From Chlorella sorokiniana (taxonomy: Eukaryota; Chlorophyta; Trebouxiophyceae; Chlorellales; Chlorellaceae), in NCBI GenBank assembly GCA_025917655.1, contig CP084613.1, positions 4,590,001 through 4,654,000 of the forward strand: a stretch of 64,000 nt of DNA. Direction: 5' to 3'. This document shows positions 45,412 to 57,400 of this stretch, one piece after another. Position 1 is the stretch's first letter; each line of letters starts with the position of its first letter. A model generated the notes under the pieces. It made no database searches. It was not told the DNA's origin and worked only from the letters and a program-made list of their open reading frames with translations. Position numbers and translations under genes: made by a program.

Positions 45412-45892
45412 ACCGCCACAGCATGTCGCACAGCTCGCAGAACACGTAGGGCTCCGTAGCAGCGGCCTGAACGTCCAGCCAGCTCTGGATAGGTCGTATA
45501 TATACTTCTGCACAATCCCGAGATGGAGGGTATCCCCCTTTCACGATGATATTGCGCCGCTGCGATGCAGCCCAGCGCAATGCGGGAAGCGCCGCCGCCG
45601 CGGGGCAGTTCTGCGGTTCTCTGGGACGCCTGCCTTGCTAACACAAACTAGGTCACTGGACCTCTGTAATGTCTGATTTTATGCTGCATGTCATAGTTTG
45701 TAAGGAGGAAATTGGCATTTGCATTTGCAGGAATTTCTGTGCTTGAAGCACAGCGTGGGCAGCACATCGTCGTGCCGCACATGATGTCAGTGCCTAGTAA
45801 GCGGAACAACGCGATCTAAAGGTAGTTGCCGATTGGTTTGCCCTAAAGTATTAGGTTATTACAAGACTTTGGGCCTGGGAAGGCGGAAAGCC
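45412..45892. other. Intergenic, ZIP4-like to J-domain gene
   Basis: 481 bases with no exon seen. It has TGTAA at 45665-45669 for the upstream gene and should contain the promoter of the downstream one. Confidence 0.45.
45665..45669 (+). promoter_or_regulatory. TGTAA polyadenylation signal of the ZIP4-like gene
   Basis: TGTAA 254 bases past the stop codon. Confidence 0.4.
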
Positions 45893-48800
45893 ATGGCCGC
45901 AAGCCTGGGCCAGCTGCCTAATCGCGCGGCAAACAGTTCCAACGTGCATGATACTCTGAACAACGCGCCAAAGGCACCCCGTGTGAGCTTCCTGACGGAC
46001 CCCACCACCTCGCGAGACTTATTCGGAGTTTGCAGGGGACGCTGCACGGCGTGCACCAAGTGTGGACGCTACCAGAAGCATACGAGCGAGTACACGGTGC
46101 TGCCCGGCCAGGTGCGCCCCATGCGGGGACCCCCCAGCCCCCCCCCCCCCCCCCCCCCCCCACGTTGCCCCTGCCGCTAGTCCCAGGCCAACATACACAT
46201 TCGCACCCTTTGCCCGCGCAGGTCGGCCGCCGCTTCCCTGACAACGACCCCTCCTTGATCAACTGCTCGCGCTGCGGGTGCCCCTCCTCGGCCCACGAAC
46301 TGGTGGAGCATGAGCAGGTTCGGCGGCGGCGGCAGCGCCCTGCCCGCTCGCCTTCCCAGCGCCCTGGCCCCTGCGTTTTCCCCATGCCATACATCGAGTT
46401 GCTCCCATTCTGCTGCCTTGCAACTTACACTCCTTTTCACTCTCCTACCGTCCAGGAGCGTGAGCTAGGCAACGACGCGTTTGCTCAGCAGCGCTGGGAC
46501 GCGGCGCTGGCACACTACACGCGGGCCCTGCAGCTGGCCCCCGCTGACCCGCTGCTCTGGTCCAACCGCGCCGCCGCCTACCTGTCCAAGGGCTGGTGAG
46601 CGGGCCAGGAAGTGGATCAGGGCTGGGGTCGCCCGTCGTGTATCACTGTATACCCTATGCACACACCACGAGGTCTCCTCCAACCACGTCACGCTCAGTC
46701 GCAGTCGCTTCAAGACGCTGCCCCAACCGCGTCCCCACCGCAGGGCCCAGCAGGCTCTCAGCGACGCGGAGCACGCCCTGTCGCTGTGTCCCGATTGGTC
46801 CAAAGCGCACGGCCGCCGCGGCGCCGCGCTGCTGCAGCTGGGGCGCGCCGGGGAGGCGGTGGGCGCCACGAAGCGGCCCTGAAGCTGGACGCCGGAAATG
46901 CAGCCCTGCTGGAGGGCCTGGCGGCGGCAAAGCGCGCGCAGCGCGCGCATCAGCATACGCTGGCACTGAAGAATAAGGGCGGGTCCTCTGTTGCAGCCGC
47001 AGGTAGCCAAGGGGAAGCTGCGAAGCTGCAGCCGCAAGCGGAAGATTATGCTCCACAGCAGCGCCAGGGCCGTCGCCAGCCGACTGTTGTTGCCAGCCGC
47101 GGGCCCCCGGCAGCCAGAACACCGGTATGGGAGAGGCGTGTTGGAAGAAAGAGGCGCCCACCCCAGCCCGAGCAGCAAGCCCGCCCCGCAAAGCCAGCGA
47201 CACGGGCGGGGCTACAGGTTGCGGCAGCAGCGCCGCCAGTGGCAGCGCAGACGGCAGTTTTGCAGGAAGCCCCCTTGGGAGCCCCTGTCCCTCCAGCGGC
47301 AACGACGCCATGCCTGCTGAGCCACCCGCAGAGGCGGAGGCGCCCGCTGCCGCTGGCGCCCGCCTGTTGCATGCCTGGAGCAGGCTGCAGGCGCAAGCCG
47401 CAGCAGCGCAGGCAGCTCTGTCCGATCTGCAGATGGGCATGCAGCGGTTTGAGGCGCTGCTGGCAACTGGCGGAGGCCTGGGAGCCGAGCAGACTGGGGC
47501 GCTGGGTGTGGCTGCCGAAGGCTGCAGCCCTTCCAGCAGCCCTTCACCCGCCAGCTCAGCGCCCTCTTCAACGTGTGACCTGGCACCGCCAGAGCCCATC
47601 GACTCACAGAGCAGCCGCAGCTCTGCCTCAAGCGATGGCGAGGGGGAGGAGGGCGAGCAAAGCGTCAGCTGGGTTGCTGAAGCACTGGCAGCGGCCGCTG
47701 CCGGCGAGCTGGCCGGCGAAAGCGTGCCCCCTGCTACCGTTGGCGCCTGCTCGCCCAGAAGCGGCTCCAGCTCTGGATCATCCACTGCCTCCAGCAGCAG
47801 CGGCGGCAGTCCGCCTGCCGCCTTGGCAGCCACCCATGAAAGCAGCGCCAAAGAGAGGCCTGTGCCGCCGCCCCACCAGCAGGCAGGCGGATCGGCAGCA
47901 GCGGCCAGCCACGGCAGCCCACCCGCGTGGAGCATTTCTGACCGCGCAACAGAGCGGCCTCCGCACAGCCATTTCAAGCGGCTGTCCCAGAATGAACAGA
48001 CAGGCAGCAACGGAAGCTCATCTGATGATAGCGACTCTGACGCCGCCATTGAGGAGGCCTCCAGCAACGCCCCGCCCGCCGCCACCGCCACCGCTCGCAG
48101 GGCCAGCCCCCCAGCCCGCTTCCCGCTGCGGCTGCTGCTGCAACAGCCGCTGCTGCTGTTCCCGGCTGCTCAGTCGCCTGCGGGCCCCACCCAGCACCCG
48201 CTGCTGCTGCAAGCGCACCCCCTGCCGCCATCCCGAGCACAAACGGCGGCCAGTCGGCTGCGGTGGGCCAGCCTGCACAGTGCGGCGGCGGTGCTGCGGA
48301 GTTGCCGGTTGCAGGAGGGCAGCAGTTGGAAAGCAAGCCATTGGTTGCCGGAACCCCGATGGTAGCAGCAGCACCAGCAACCGCTCGCTTTCCATGCCCT
48401 CAGCCTCCAGAAAGCAGCGTCCCTGCCTCCCAGATCCCCGCTGCCAACGCACCCGGCGCCGGCCCCCTTTAGCGAGCAGGACTGCGCGGCGACCGCCTGC
48501 CTCTGTGGCCGGCGGCGGGCGAGCCGCAGCTAGCGTGCTACACAGCACGGTGAGCAGTGCGAGCAGCAGCCCGGCGAGTGCCCCGAGTGTCAGCCCTTCC
48601 CTGGGCAGCGGCAGCTGCAGCAGCAACGATCTGGAAGGGAGCAGCGGCGCAGACGACCCCCGCCCCGCCCCAAGCCGCCCCTCACGTCGCAGCAGCAGCA
48701 GTGCCGGGTCTTCCAGCGCCTCAGATTCAGATTCAGATTCAGATTCGGATTCACAGAGCAGCAGCGGAGCGGGCAGCGGTGGGCAGGAGGGTGAGGAAGA

Positions 48801-50203
48801 GGGTGGCTTGGATGGCGGCGAGGATTGGATGGCGGCGGTGCAGGCCGCTCGCGCGCAGCTGGCGGCGCAAGGGGCGGCGGCGCCGCACGGCGGCCGGCGG
48901 CAGCCGCGTGCCTCGCTGAGCGGGGCCAACAGTACAAGCAGTACGCCTGCAGCAGCTGACGGGAAGCTGGGCCTGGGCAGCCTGCAGCAGATGTGTGCTG
49001 CGGCTGAGGCGGCGGCACTGGCCAAAGATGCTGCGGGGGTGCCCCGCGCAGCATGCAAGCACTGCGGGGTGGGCAGCTGCCCCCGCTTCCGACCTGAAGA
49101 GGGCTGTGGGGAAGCTGCCAGCATGGCTGCTCTGCTGGCCGCCCGCAGCAGCAGCCATGGCGGCGGCAATGCTCCTCATCTGCCCCCTGGCTTGATGCAC
49201 AGCGCACTGGGGGCCACCCACTGTGCTGCCTGCGGCTGCGCTGCCGCCGCACACGAGACGGCGCGGGAGGCAGCGGCGCGCGAGGCACGGCAGCGCCGAG
49301 CTCGCGAGCGGGCGGCGCGCCGCGGCGGCTCCCCGCCCCCGCGTCAAGTTCGCTTCTCCAGCGAGCATCCCTGCCGCTGCCACTGCTGCACCACACGCAC
49401 CAGCTGCAGCTGCCGCCCGGCCGAACTTCTACTGACTGCTGAGGAGCGGGCACGGCGCAGCCGCATGGCAGCTGCCGTTGCGCGGCGTGCAGCGGCTGAG
49501 GCGGCGGGGGAGGTGCTTCACGAGAGCGATTGCGATGTGGTGGGCCACCAGCGGCGGACTGCTTGCGGCGCTTGCGCCTCCTGCCCTGGCTTCAAGCTCA
49601 TCTACAGGTGAATGCTGCACAGGAGAAGGGTTGCAACTTCTTTATTTTGTGTGTTTCTCTGTTGGGTGGGATTGGATTACAGCCAGCTTTGTTGTACAGC
49701 AAAGCATAGTTGTACAGCAAAGCTGACAGCACTACCGCCAGCAATACCGCTTTCGCAACACCCCCACCTCCTTGTGCCGCAGGACTGCCGACGCCAACGA
49801 CGCAGAGGTCATGTTTCACTGCTCCCAGTGCGGATGCAGCGCCGACCTCCACGCTGTGGACGCAGAATGGCTGGCGGCGGCAGAGGCGAAGCGGGCCGCC
49901 GACGAGGCGGCAGCCGCTCGGCGCACGGCGGCCGCCGCCAGCGCCGCCAGCGCTGAGCAGAGCGCTGAAGCTGCTGCGTACGCTGAGCTGGGCTTGCCGC
50001 TCGGGGCGGACGCCAGGAGTGTGGCCCGCGCCTACAAGAAGCTGGCCCTCAGGCTGCACCCCGACAAGCAGGCCCAGGCTGCGGCGGCTGGCGGTGGCCC
50101 TGCTGCCGGGGCAGCTGCGGTACAGGAGCGCTTCCACCGCGTTGCCGCCGCCTACCGCCTGCTCAGTGAGCGGGGTGGCAAAGGGGGCAGGGCAGCGCGT
50201 TGA
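45893..50203 (+). CDS. TPR and J-domain protein with three paired Cys/His modules
   Basis: Exons: 45893-46111, 46222-46317, 46456-46595, 46744-49607 and 49783-50203. Order of parts: Cys/His module 1 (CTACTKCGRY then CSRCGCPSSAH), two TPRs (ERELGNDAFAQQRWDAALAH; AQQALSDAEHALSLCPDWSK), a very long Ser/Ala/Gly-rich low-complexity region with acidic patches (SDSDSDSDSDS), modules 2 and 3, and a C-terminal J domain (YAELGLPLGADARSVARAYK, KLALRLHPDKQ with the HPD tripeptide) ending GGRAAR. J domains stimulate Hsp70 ATPase and TPRs often bind chaperones, so an Hsp70 co-chaperone role is likely. Apparent shifts occur near 46869, near 47100 and between 48120 and 48540; between them the reading frame with protein-like composition is 47127-48180. 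The large exon 46744-49607 is unusual for this locus. Confidence 0.82.
46031..49852 (+). other. Threefold Cys/His motif pair in the J-domain protein
   Basis: Half-motif a, C-x2-C-x(2,4)-C-x2-(F/Y): CTACTKCGRY (46043-46072), CKHCGVGSCPRF (49054-49089), CGACASCPGF (about 49562-49591). Half-motif b, C-x2-C-G-C-x4-H: CSRCGCPSSAH (46264-46296), CAACGCAAAAH (49222-49254), CSQCGCSADLH (49820-49852). Each a is followed by one b. The spacing varies from about 25 to 45 residues. Six to seven conserved Cys/His per pair suggest metal binding. Confidence 0.75.
46138..46161 (+). repeat. 24-base poly(C) tract in intron
   Basis: An uninterrupted C run in the first intron of the J-domain gene, shortly after its donor. 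Its true length is hard to sequence. Confidence 0.85.
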
Positions 50204-50354
50204 GAGCGTGGTGCGGCAGCCAGGCCGCAGCTGGGACCGGCCGTGAAGCGCCACACGCCCACACCATTTGAACCCTGATCAGCTGTAGCAGCTGCAGCTT
50301 GCAGCACAGCTTTCAAACCCGTGATTCAGTGCAAAATCAGCTGTACTAGTACTG

Positions 50355-50359
50355 TGTAA
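50355..50359 (+). promoter_or_regulatory. TGTAA polyadenylation signal of the J-domain gene
   Basis: TGTAA 152 bases past the stop at 50203. Confidence 0.45.
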
Positions 50360-50387
50360 CTGCTGCGGGGCTCTTTTTCGGCCATCC

Positions 50388-50392
50388 TTACA
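50388..50392 (-). promoter_or_regulatory. TGTAA polyadenylation signal of the SET gene
   Basis: Minus-strand TGTAA about 238 bases past the stop at 50630, facing the signal at 50355-50359. Confidence 0.4.
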
Positions 50393-50629
50393 CGCTGAGA
50401 CGCTCGGCAGAAACACAGCAGCAAGGGAGGCCACTTCCGTTGGGCGCCTGGCCGGCGTGCTTCTTTGCTGCTGCAGTGGCTGCCTCTGCAGGAAGCCCGC
50501 CTCAGCTGCCTCTCGGCGCGGCGCCGCTGCTGCCGCCTCAGCCCAGCGGCAGCGCCGCCGCCAGCATGTTGGGCTGCACTGGCTGCCTGCTTCCAGTTGG
50601 GCTGCAGCGAAGCACAGCCCTCCGCAGCG

Positions 50630-53600
50630 TCAGCCCAGCTGCAGCGCCGCCGCCAGCTCATCGGCGGCGCAGCGGTCGCATGCGCAGGTGAAGCCGTAGT
50701 CTGCCAGCTGCTGGCGCCGCTCCTCCAGCGGGGCCTCCTCCTCTGGAGGGAGCAGCAAGTGAGAAAAACAAATAAACGAAACTTGGTTAACAGGCGACTA
50801 CAAAACAAGATCTGGGAATGGAAGAAGTGCGGTGGGGGACTGTGGCCATGGGTACAGCGCGGGGCATGTCACGCCCAGCCTTGGGAACGAGAAATGCTGC
50901 CGCCGCGGCTCCATTCAGCACAGCAGCCGGCGCAGCAGCGGCCTGCATGCTTCACTGCACGCATCGCTTGTCGCGCTCACCTATGTAGGACAGCAGCACC
51001 TCCTCGCCCGCAGCGATGTCCCGCAGGGCGAGGATGACGGCTGGGGTGGGGGTTTGGGTGGGGGTGGGCGGAATGTGTGTGTGTGTGTGGGGGGGGGGGG
51101 GCGGGGGCGGAGGGGTGCAGGCAGTTTGTGTGTAGGGTGAGAGTGTGTGTGTAGGACCCACGCGAAGAGGGCAGAGACAGAGTGTGAGCAGACGCATGCA
51201 GGAGCACCAGCAGGGCAGGACAGGGGCCACAGGGGCCATCCGCTGCACACATCCCTGCGCCCCAAGCAGCTGTCGCCCTTTCAACCTGCAGCCACGAGAC
51301 GCAGCCTGTTCCCGCCCCCAGCCTCACCGCCGCCATCCACGTCCTCCCGCCGCTTGAAGGCCTCGGCGTTGGGGGCGCAGCTGTGGTTGCAACAGCTGCG
51401 GGGGGGATGGGTGGGGGTGGGGGTAGTGGGAGCGGGGGGGGATGGGTGGGTGGGGGTAGTGGGAGCCGGAAAAGGGGAGGGGAGGCGGGGCGGGGCAGAG
51501 GGTGAGGCCTGCGCAGCCTCGACCGTGCAGGCAGCGATGAGCGTTGCCGGGCCTTTCCTGCTTGTGATAAGCAGCACGCACCTGTGCAGCGCATAGAACG
51601 CGTTGCCGGCGCAGCTGGGGAGCTCCTCAGGCAGAGCATCCACAAAAGGCTCTGCAGCGGCGGCGGTAGCAGTGACTCATGGCCGGGCGGACCTGCGCTG
51701 CTTCACCGCGCGCTGCTGACACCCGCAGCCCGCCCGGCCCCAGCTCCCAGCGACTTTGACGCACGGCACCGTAGGCCGCAACACATGGAAACGCGGTGCA
51801 GGTACATAGGCTGCGCGCGCAACAGGACCACCAGCCTTCCCTGTCGGCTGCGTAGCGCCTTTATCCGCCACTGACCGCCTCCCGCTTCTCTTGGCCCCAT
51901 GCACTGTCCACCATGCGCTGCACACCCACCCAGTACACCCAACCCCACCCTCAAGTGATGCAAAGAAACGCATGCCACGCTGAAAACACACAGCGTCCTC
52001 ACCCGCCACTGCGTAAGCCGCATGTCGCTCCTCGGGCGGCAGCTCATCCAGAAGCTCCAGCCAGGGGTGCACGGGGCTGCCCACAAACACGTCCAAGTTG
52101 TTCAGCTCAAACATGCCTGCAGATGCATGAAGACAGCATACTTCTCAAAAAATCATAAAGGGAGAGAAACAGAACAACATGGCGTGCAGCCAGATGCCAG
52201 CCCGCTGTTCGTCGATGGCTGCAGGCATGGCGGCCTGATGGGCCAAAAGCCATGCCGTGAAGCAGCACGGCAAGGCAGCTGCTAGCAGGCGCACCGATAA
52301 TGCTGCCCCAGACGGGCAGCTGCAGCAGGGCGGGGTATCGGGCAGCCAGCGCCGGCGGCAGCGCGTCCGTCAGCAGCTGCAGCGCATCCGCCGCCAGCTG
52401 GCGCATGTCTGCGGCTGCTTCGGGCGATGGCGACCCGACCTCCCACCACGGCGCTTTGTGCCCGGCCGCAAACGGCTGCCACGCCGCCAACAGCGCTTGC
52501 CAGCAGGCCTCATAACTTGGCTCGGTGCTGCTGCCGCCGCCGCTGCTGCTCCCAGCAGCCGCGCTCCGCTGCCGCCGTCGCCGCTGCTCCCCAACTGGGG
52601 CAGCTGCTGCTCGGCTGCCAGCAGCACACGCGCCACAACGACGGCGGCCAGCCGGAAAACGTCGTTGGTGTCGTCGGCGAGCCGCAAGAACTCTATCAGC
52701 CCGGCACGGCGGCCCTGCAACTGCTGCGCGGCCCCGCTATGTTGGTGGCCGCATGTGCTGCCCACGACGGGGCCTTGCCCTTCCCGCCAAATTGCCGCCG
52801 GTGTGGCTGCTGTCAGGTGCATCGGCCTCGCCGCCGCCTGGGCCCAGGCACAGCAGCTGGTGGTACTGCTGCCATGCAGCTTCCGCGCAGGCCTCGCCGC
52901 AGTACCATTCCTCCGCGCAGCCGCCGCGGCAGCGCGTGGGCGGTGGCAGCGGGAACGCCGCCGAGTGGGACAGGCGCAGCTGCCCTGAAGCAAGGGCGTC
53001 TATTGCGCTTTCCTCTAGCGCCAGCGCCGCAGCCACATGCGACCCGCCCTCGCTGCAGCTGTCGCTGCCGCACTCGCTGCCGCTGTCAGACGCGGCTTCC
53101 TCGGCCGCGGTCGCGGCGGCTCCACAGCGCACCGCGGCAATGTGCCGAGCCAGCTGCTGCTCCAGGCTGCCGATGAAGCGAAAGCAGTGGGAGCACACCC
53201 ACGCCTCTGCAGGTAGGAAAGAAGCCGAAGAGGCAGTGATGCAACATCACGTTGCAGTAGAGGGATAGAAGCAGCAGCTCAAGAATCAAGGGGACGGCGT
53301 GAGGCAGCCAGGGCAGCCAGGGCTGTGAAGCCAGGGCGGCTGCAGCCGCACCCAGGCGATTGGCTGTGTGCTGAATGGCAGCCAGCGGCGGCTCGCGGAA
53401 CAGCAGCTCCCCTTCCTTAAAAACCTGCGAGGCAGTGGCAGCGTGCATGCAGATTACATCAATTCACAATGAACGGATCATTACAGCGCGGAGCAGGCAG
53501 GGGTGACGTTTAATAATATGCTCAGGCAGGTGATGGGTCCAGTGCCGGCTTGGCGGCGACAGGCCGGTCCTGCGGAGTTCGCAATCAATGTCGTACCTTG

Positions 53601-53915
53601 GTGGCGAACACGCCCTTGCCCTTGCCGCCACCAGAGTCCAGCCGCACCTCCAGCCCAAGCCCGGCTGTCAGCTGTAGGGAGAGGAGCAGGCGAGGAGCTG
53701 GGCTGTGCCAATGACCGGCAGCGGCGGCAGCAAAATGGAACCCACGCCCTCGCTGCGACATGCTTCCCGCGTCGCAATATGGATGCATCGCTTTTGCATG
53801 TCTTTTGTGTGTTTCCGCCCGCCATGCAGTCACGCACCTGGTCATAGCGCGAACGCTGCAGCAGGGCGGGCGGCGCAGCCAGCAGGAGCTGCACCTGAGC
53901 CTCAAGAGTTGCCAT
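50630..53915 (-). CDS. ATXR2: ATXR2-like SET-domain lysine methyltransferase
   Basis: Nine exons: 53915-53838, 53671-53597, 53424-53352, 53206-52295, 52116-52003, 51651-51582, 51395-51328, 51040-50981 and 50742-50630. The N-terminal SET half reads GGGKGKGVFATKVFKEGELL. A zinc-finger region follows (WVCSHCFRFIGSLEQQ and CRGGCAEEWYCGEACAEAAW), inserted into the SET fold as in SMYD/ATXR2 proteins, then IEFLRLADDTNDVFRLAAV. The C-terminal SET half is CCNHSCAPNAEAF, ILALRDIAAGEEVLLSYI, and the post-SET YGFTCACDRC. Plant ATXR2 methylates histone H3 (lysine 36 reported); the target here is inferred. The big exon needs frame corrections, one upstream of EPSYEACWQALLAAW, and the stretch near 52740-52830 is poorly resolved. 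All other exon phases agree. No nuclear signal was searched for. Confidence 0.88.
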
Positions 53916-54429
53916 GAGGACCGATGTTTGCCAAATCGGCGGGCAAGCGAACACAGCAGGATGCAACCTTGCCACCGCCACGTAGCACAGCAGGCTGAAC
54001 GTTCTCCCAAACACAAATTGAGGACCTCCATGTGGCAAGGAACGGACAGCAACTAGTAACATTACAGAGGATGCTAAGCATGCGGGTATGTTTCACTCTG
54101 GATCAGTAGACAGACGCGCAGGAAAGGTGAGGCGGAAGGGGCAATCAGGCAGGGCATTGAAGCAACGTGCGGGAAGCTTGAGGCACTAGTATCGTGGCTT
54201 GTATGTCAGGCGTCGGCATGCATGCATGCCCACTGCATGCGAGCGCTCGCTGTGCTCATCGTCAGCAGAGCGTTGGGTCGGAAAAAAAGGGCGTCATGCA
54301 TTGGGGCGGGTCTTGGGGGCTGTGAGGGACGGGCCAGGGCATGGCGCCTGGCGTTGCGGTTAGTCGCTGCAGCACGGGACGGGCCCTGGCCGCGCCCAAC
54401 ATGGATAGCCGAGCTTCAAAAAGCGCTGC
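53916..54429. other. SET gene promoter and 3' flank of transaldolase
   Basis: No exon is seen. A minus-strand TGTAA at 54066-54062 serves the transaldolase. The rest should include the SET gene 5' UTR. Confidence 0.45.
54062..54066 (-). promoter_or_regulatory. TGTAA polyadenylation signal of transaldolase
   Basis: Minus-strand TGTAA about 364 bases past the stop at 54430, only 147 bases from the SET gene start codon. Confidence 0.4.
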
Positions 54430-57400
54430 TCACGTGTTCTGCTTTTCCACCGCCACGGCGATAAGCTCTTCCAGCTTGCGCTGGTCGGCTGCAGTTGGGG
54501 AGGGCCAGCAGCGGGCAGGCACACCAGTGGTCAGCACCAGCGGCTGCAGGGGCAGCCCTCCTGGATTCTTCTGAAGGCTGCCACCTGCCGCCTCCTGCCA
54601 CACAGCGTCCCTGAGCAAGCACAGCTCAGACATGCAGAATTAACGCAAAGACAGGGGCTGTCTTGACCCCCAACATTCGCCCCATGTCCCCGGCTTCAAC
54701 AACGCCACCATCATCCCCACCCACCCGCAAAGTTGTCAATGCCCTCCTGCAGCTTGTCCACCGCCATCTGGTCCGCGCCGTGCAGCTCATCAAACTTCTC
54801 GCGAGCGAAAAAGTCCATGCGCACGTGCTCGTCCTCGCAGCCACCCTAGAGGCAATGTCAAAGGGAGCAGTAATGTTTGTGGGTTGTGGGGTGGGCTCAG
54901 GGGACAGCCACAGAGAGAGATGACCCAGGGGCGGCCCTGAGGCGCAGGCATGCGTGTGGGTCGGTGCGGTGCGGGGGCAAAGGCGGCTTTTGTGCGCCAC
55001 AGGCAGCAGGTGACAGCTCAACGGCGCACCATGCGCGGCCAGAGCTTGTAGGGCAGCGGGTCGGTGCTGGCCTCCAGCTCCTTGAGCAGCGGCGGCGCGA
55101 TGGTGATGTTGTCACATCTGCGGGTGGGGGAAGGGTTTAAGCAGCAGGGGGAGCAGTGAGGCACAGGGTGGGGCTGGCGTTGGCCAGCTGAACCTGCCCT
55201 GCCTGTCCTGCAGCTGCCTGTCACTGTTGCCTACTTGCAGGCCATACTGGCCGGCGCCGGATGTCGGCCAGCCCATGCGGTGCCGGTCTGCTGCTCATAC
55301 CGTCCAAGCCCACCTCTCTTCGCCCACTTGAACAATCCCAACCCCCGATTGCACTCCACGACCTGTTCCTGCTGCCTGCGCTCTAGCTGCACCCAAGAAC
55401 AGCACGCAAGGAGCTCACCCCGCCAGCTCCCGGATCTCGCCGATGTTGCGGAAGGACGCGGCCATGACGATGGTGTTGTAGTTGTACCTGCAAGGAGGGA
55501 AAGTAAAGCAAAAGTACAATCAGTACAACTGCGTGCGGGACAACACTTATGTGGCTGGTGCTTGTAAGTTTGCAAAGCGCAGGGTGGCAAAGCGCAGGGT
55601 GGCGGGCCTGCGGCAGCCGCAGCAAGCGGGCGGCAGCGGATAGCACGCTGGCGATGCTGGCAGCTTCTTCCCAGCTTCCCTCACTTCTTGTAGTACTTGT
55701 AAATGCGCTTCACGCTGGCCACGCCAGGGTCCTGCAGCGATGAGGGCGGCAGCAAACAGTCGAGGGATAAACAATGCGCTTGGCCTTCCTGCACTTGGCT
55801 CCCCACTGCCAGCCCGCGCTATACATCATCTTGAGATGTGCCTCGCGCTCAGATGTCTTCCACACGCACAAGCGCGCACACACCCGTGTTTGGCATGAAT
55901 GCAAAGCAGAAAGCAGGCCCTGCCCTCCCAACCCCTGCACGCCAGCCACCACACCTCCTCGGGTGTGAAGTCCCGCCCCTCCTTCTTCTTGTACCAGTCC
56001 ATAATGCGGCCCACAAAGGGAGAGATGAGGGCGGCGCCCGCGTCGGCGCAGGCAGCGGCCTGCACGCGGCAGCAAGAAGGGGGAATATACGTTAAAAAGA
56101 TGTAGTCGGGGGTGGCGGGAGGCCCATAACGCGCAGCCAGAAGCCCAATAAGGCAGCTGGCAGCAGAACAATGAGCTGGGATGGCGCTTGCATCCACGGC
56201 GCCCTCACCTGGGCAAAGGAGAAGAGCAGGGTCATGTTGCAGTCGATGCCCTCCTGCTGCAGCATCTCGCAGGCACGGATGCCATCCCAGGTGGAGGCAA
56301 TCTACGGGGGGGAGAGGGGGTACAGTGGTGAGGCTGGGTTGTGTGTGTGTATGTGTCGTGGGTGGTTGGGTGGGTGGGGGCCGTGGGGAAGGGTAGGGGT
56401 GGGGGTGCATCGACTGCTGGCGCCCCTGCTGGCGGCAGCAGCGCCAAAGATTGAAGCACGAGGTCGGACAAAGCACGCACCTTGATGTACAGGCGCTTGG
56501 GGTCCACCCCCGGTTGACGTACAGCTCGACCAAGTGCAGAGCCTTGTCGTAGGTGGCCTGCGGTACAGCAGTACGGTGCGGCATACAGGAGTGAGTGACA
56601 CATTTCTGCAATAGTCTGTTGACAAACATCACATGCATCGCACTGAGCCGCAGCGGCGCTTGTCGCGGCTGTAAGAGGCGCAGTTGGGGGAGTGCTCTGT
56701 CCGCCCCCGCCTCAATGAGCAAGCTTGCCAGAAGGCCCGGCTGCCCCGCGTGTGCCCCAGCCCCCTCTCGCCTGTGCATCGTGTGAAAGGTGCGCATCCA
56801 CCTCGGTGGACACCTGCAGCGCGAGAAATAGGGGTGGGGGCGGGGCGCGTCACCGCCTGTCTGCAGGTAGGCTGCACTCACGGCTCGGCACTGAACACAC
56901 TGCGACGCAGCATGCGGAGGTGCACCCCTGCTGTTGCCTTCTACCCGCCTGGTAGGGCTGGTCCGAGTGCTGGTCTTGCCACCCCTTCCTGCCCATGCCC
57001 CTGCCACCTTCACCTTGGCACCCGCCAGCCACCCGCCAGCCCACTTACCCGCCCCGGCACGATGTTCAGCAGCTCGGTGCCGATGTTCACCGCCAGCTGG
57101 TCGGCGATCAGGGAGTGGGGCCTGCGGAGCGTGCAGGAACAGAAAGCGACGTGTTGAGTGTGAGGCAGTGAGGTGCTGCCACGAGGCCTGGTGCCTGCGC
57201 AGCAACCCGCGATGCGGCCCGCTGCCCAGCCTACCACCGCTCCTCCCCCCCTCCTCCCCCCTCCATACACACATGCACACCATTCCCCCTACACACAGCC
57301 CCCGCGTGCCGCACCTGGCTCCCTCTGGGTTGCCCCGCCGCCGCTCTTGGTAGATGGCGTCTTCCAGCAGGGGGCGTAAGCAGGGTCCTGCATCGCCTTG

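Larger units (their letters stand above)
50204..50629. other. Convergent 3' ends, J-domain and SET genes
   Basis: This 426-base gap holds both 3' UTRs, with plus-strand TGTAA at 50355-50359 and minus-strand TGTAA at 50392-50388. Confidence 0.5.

Noticed and set aside
45833-45892. Upstream in-frame start (GTG at 45833) for the J-domain protein
   Set aside because: The ATG at 45893 is the first ATG with protein-like sequence after it; the upstream part lacks an ATG and any conserved feature.
46655-48091. 478-codon minus-strand frame opposite the J-domain gene
   Set aside because: Composition is Ala/Ser/Arg-rich with no motifs, and it mirrors the Ser-rich linker on the other strand.
48018-49169. 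383-codon minus-strand frame
   Set aside because: It is antisense to the exon carrying Cys/His module 2; its Glu/Ser run is just the complement of the SDSDSD coding repeat.
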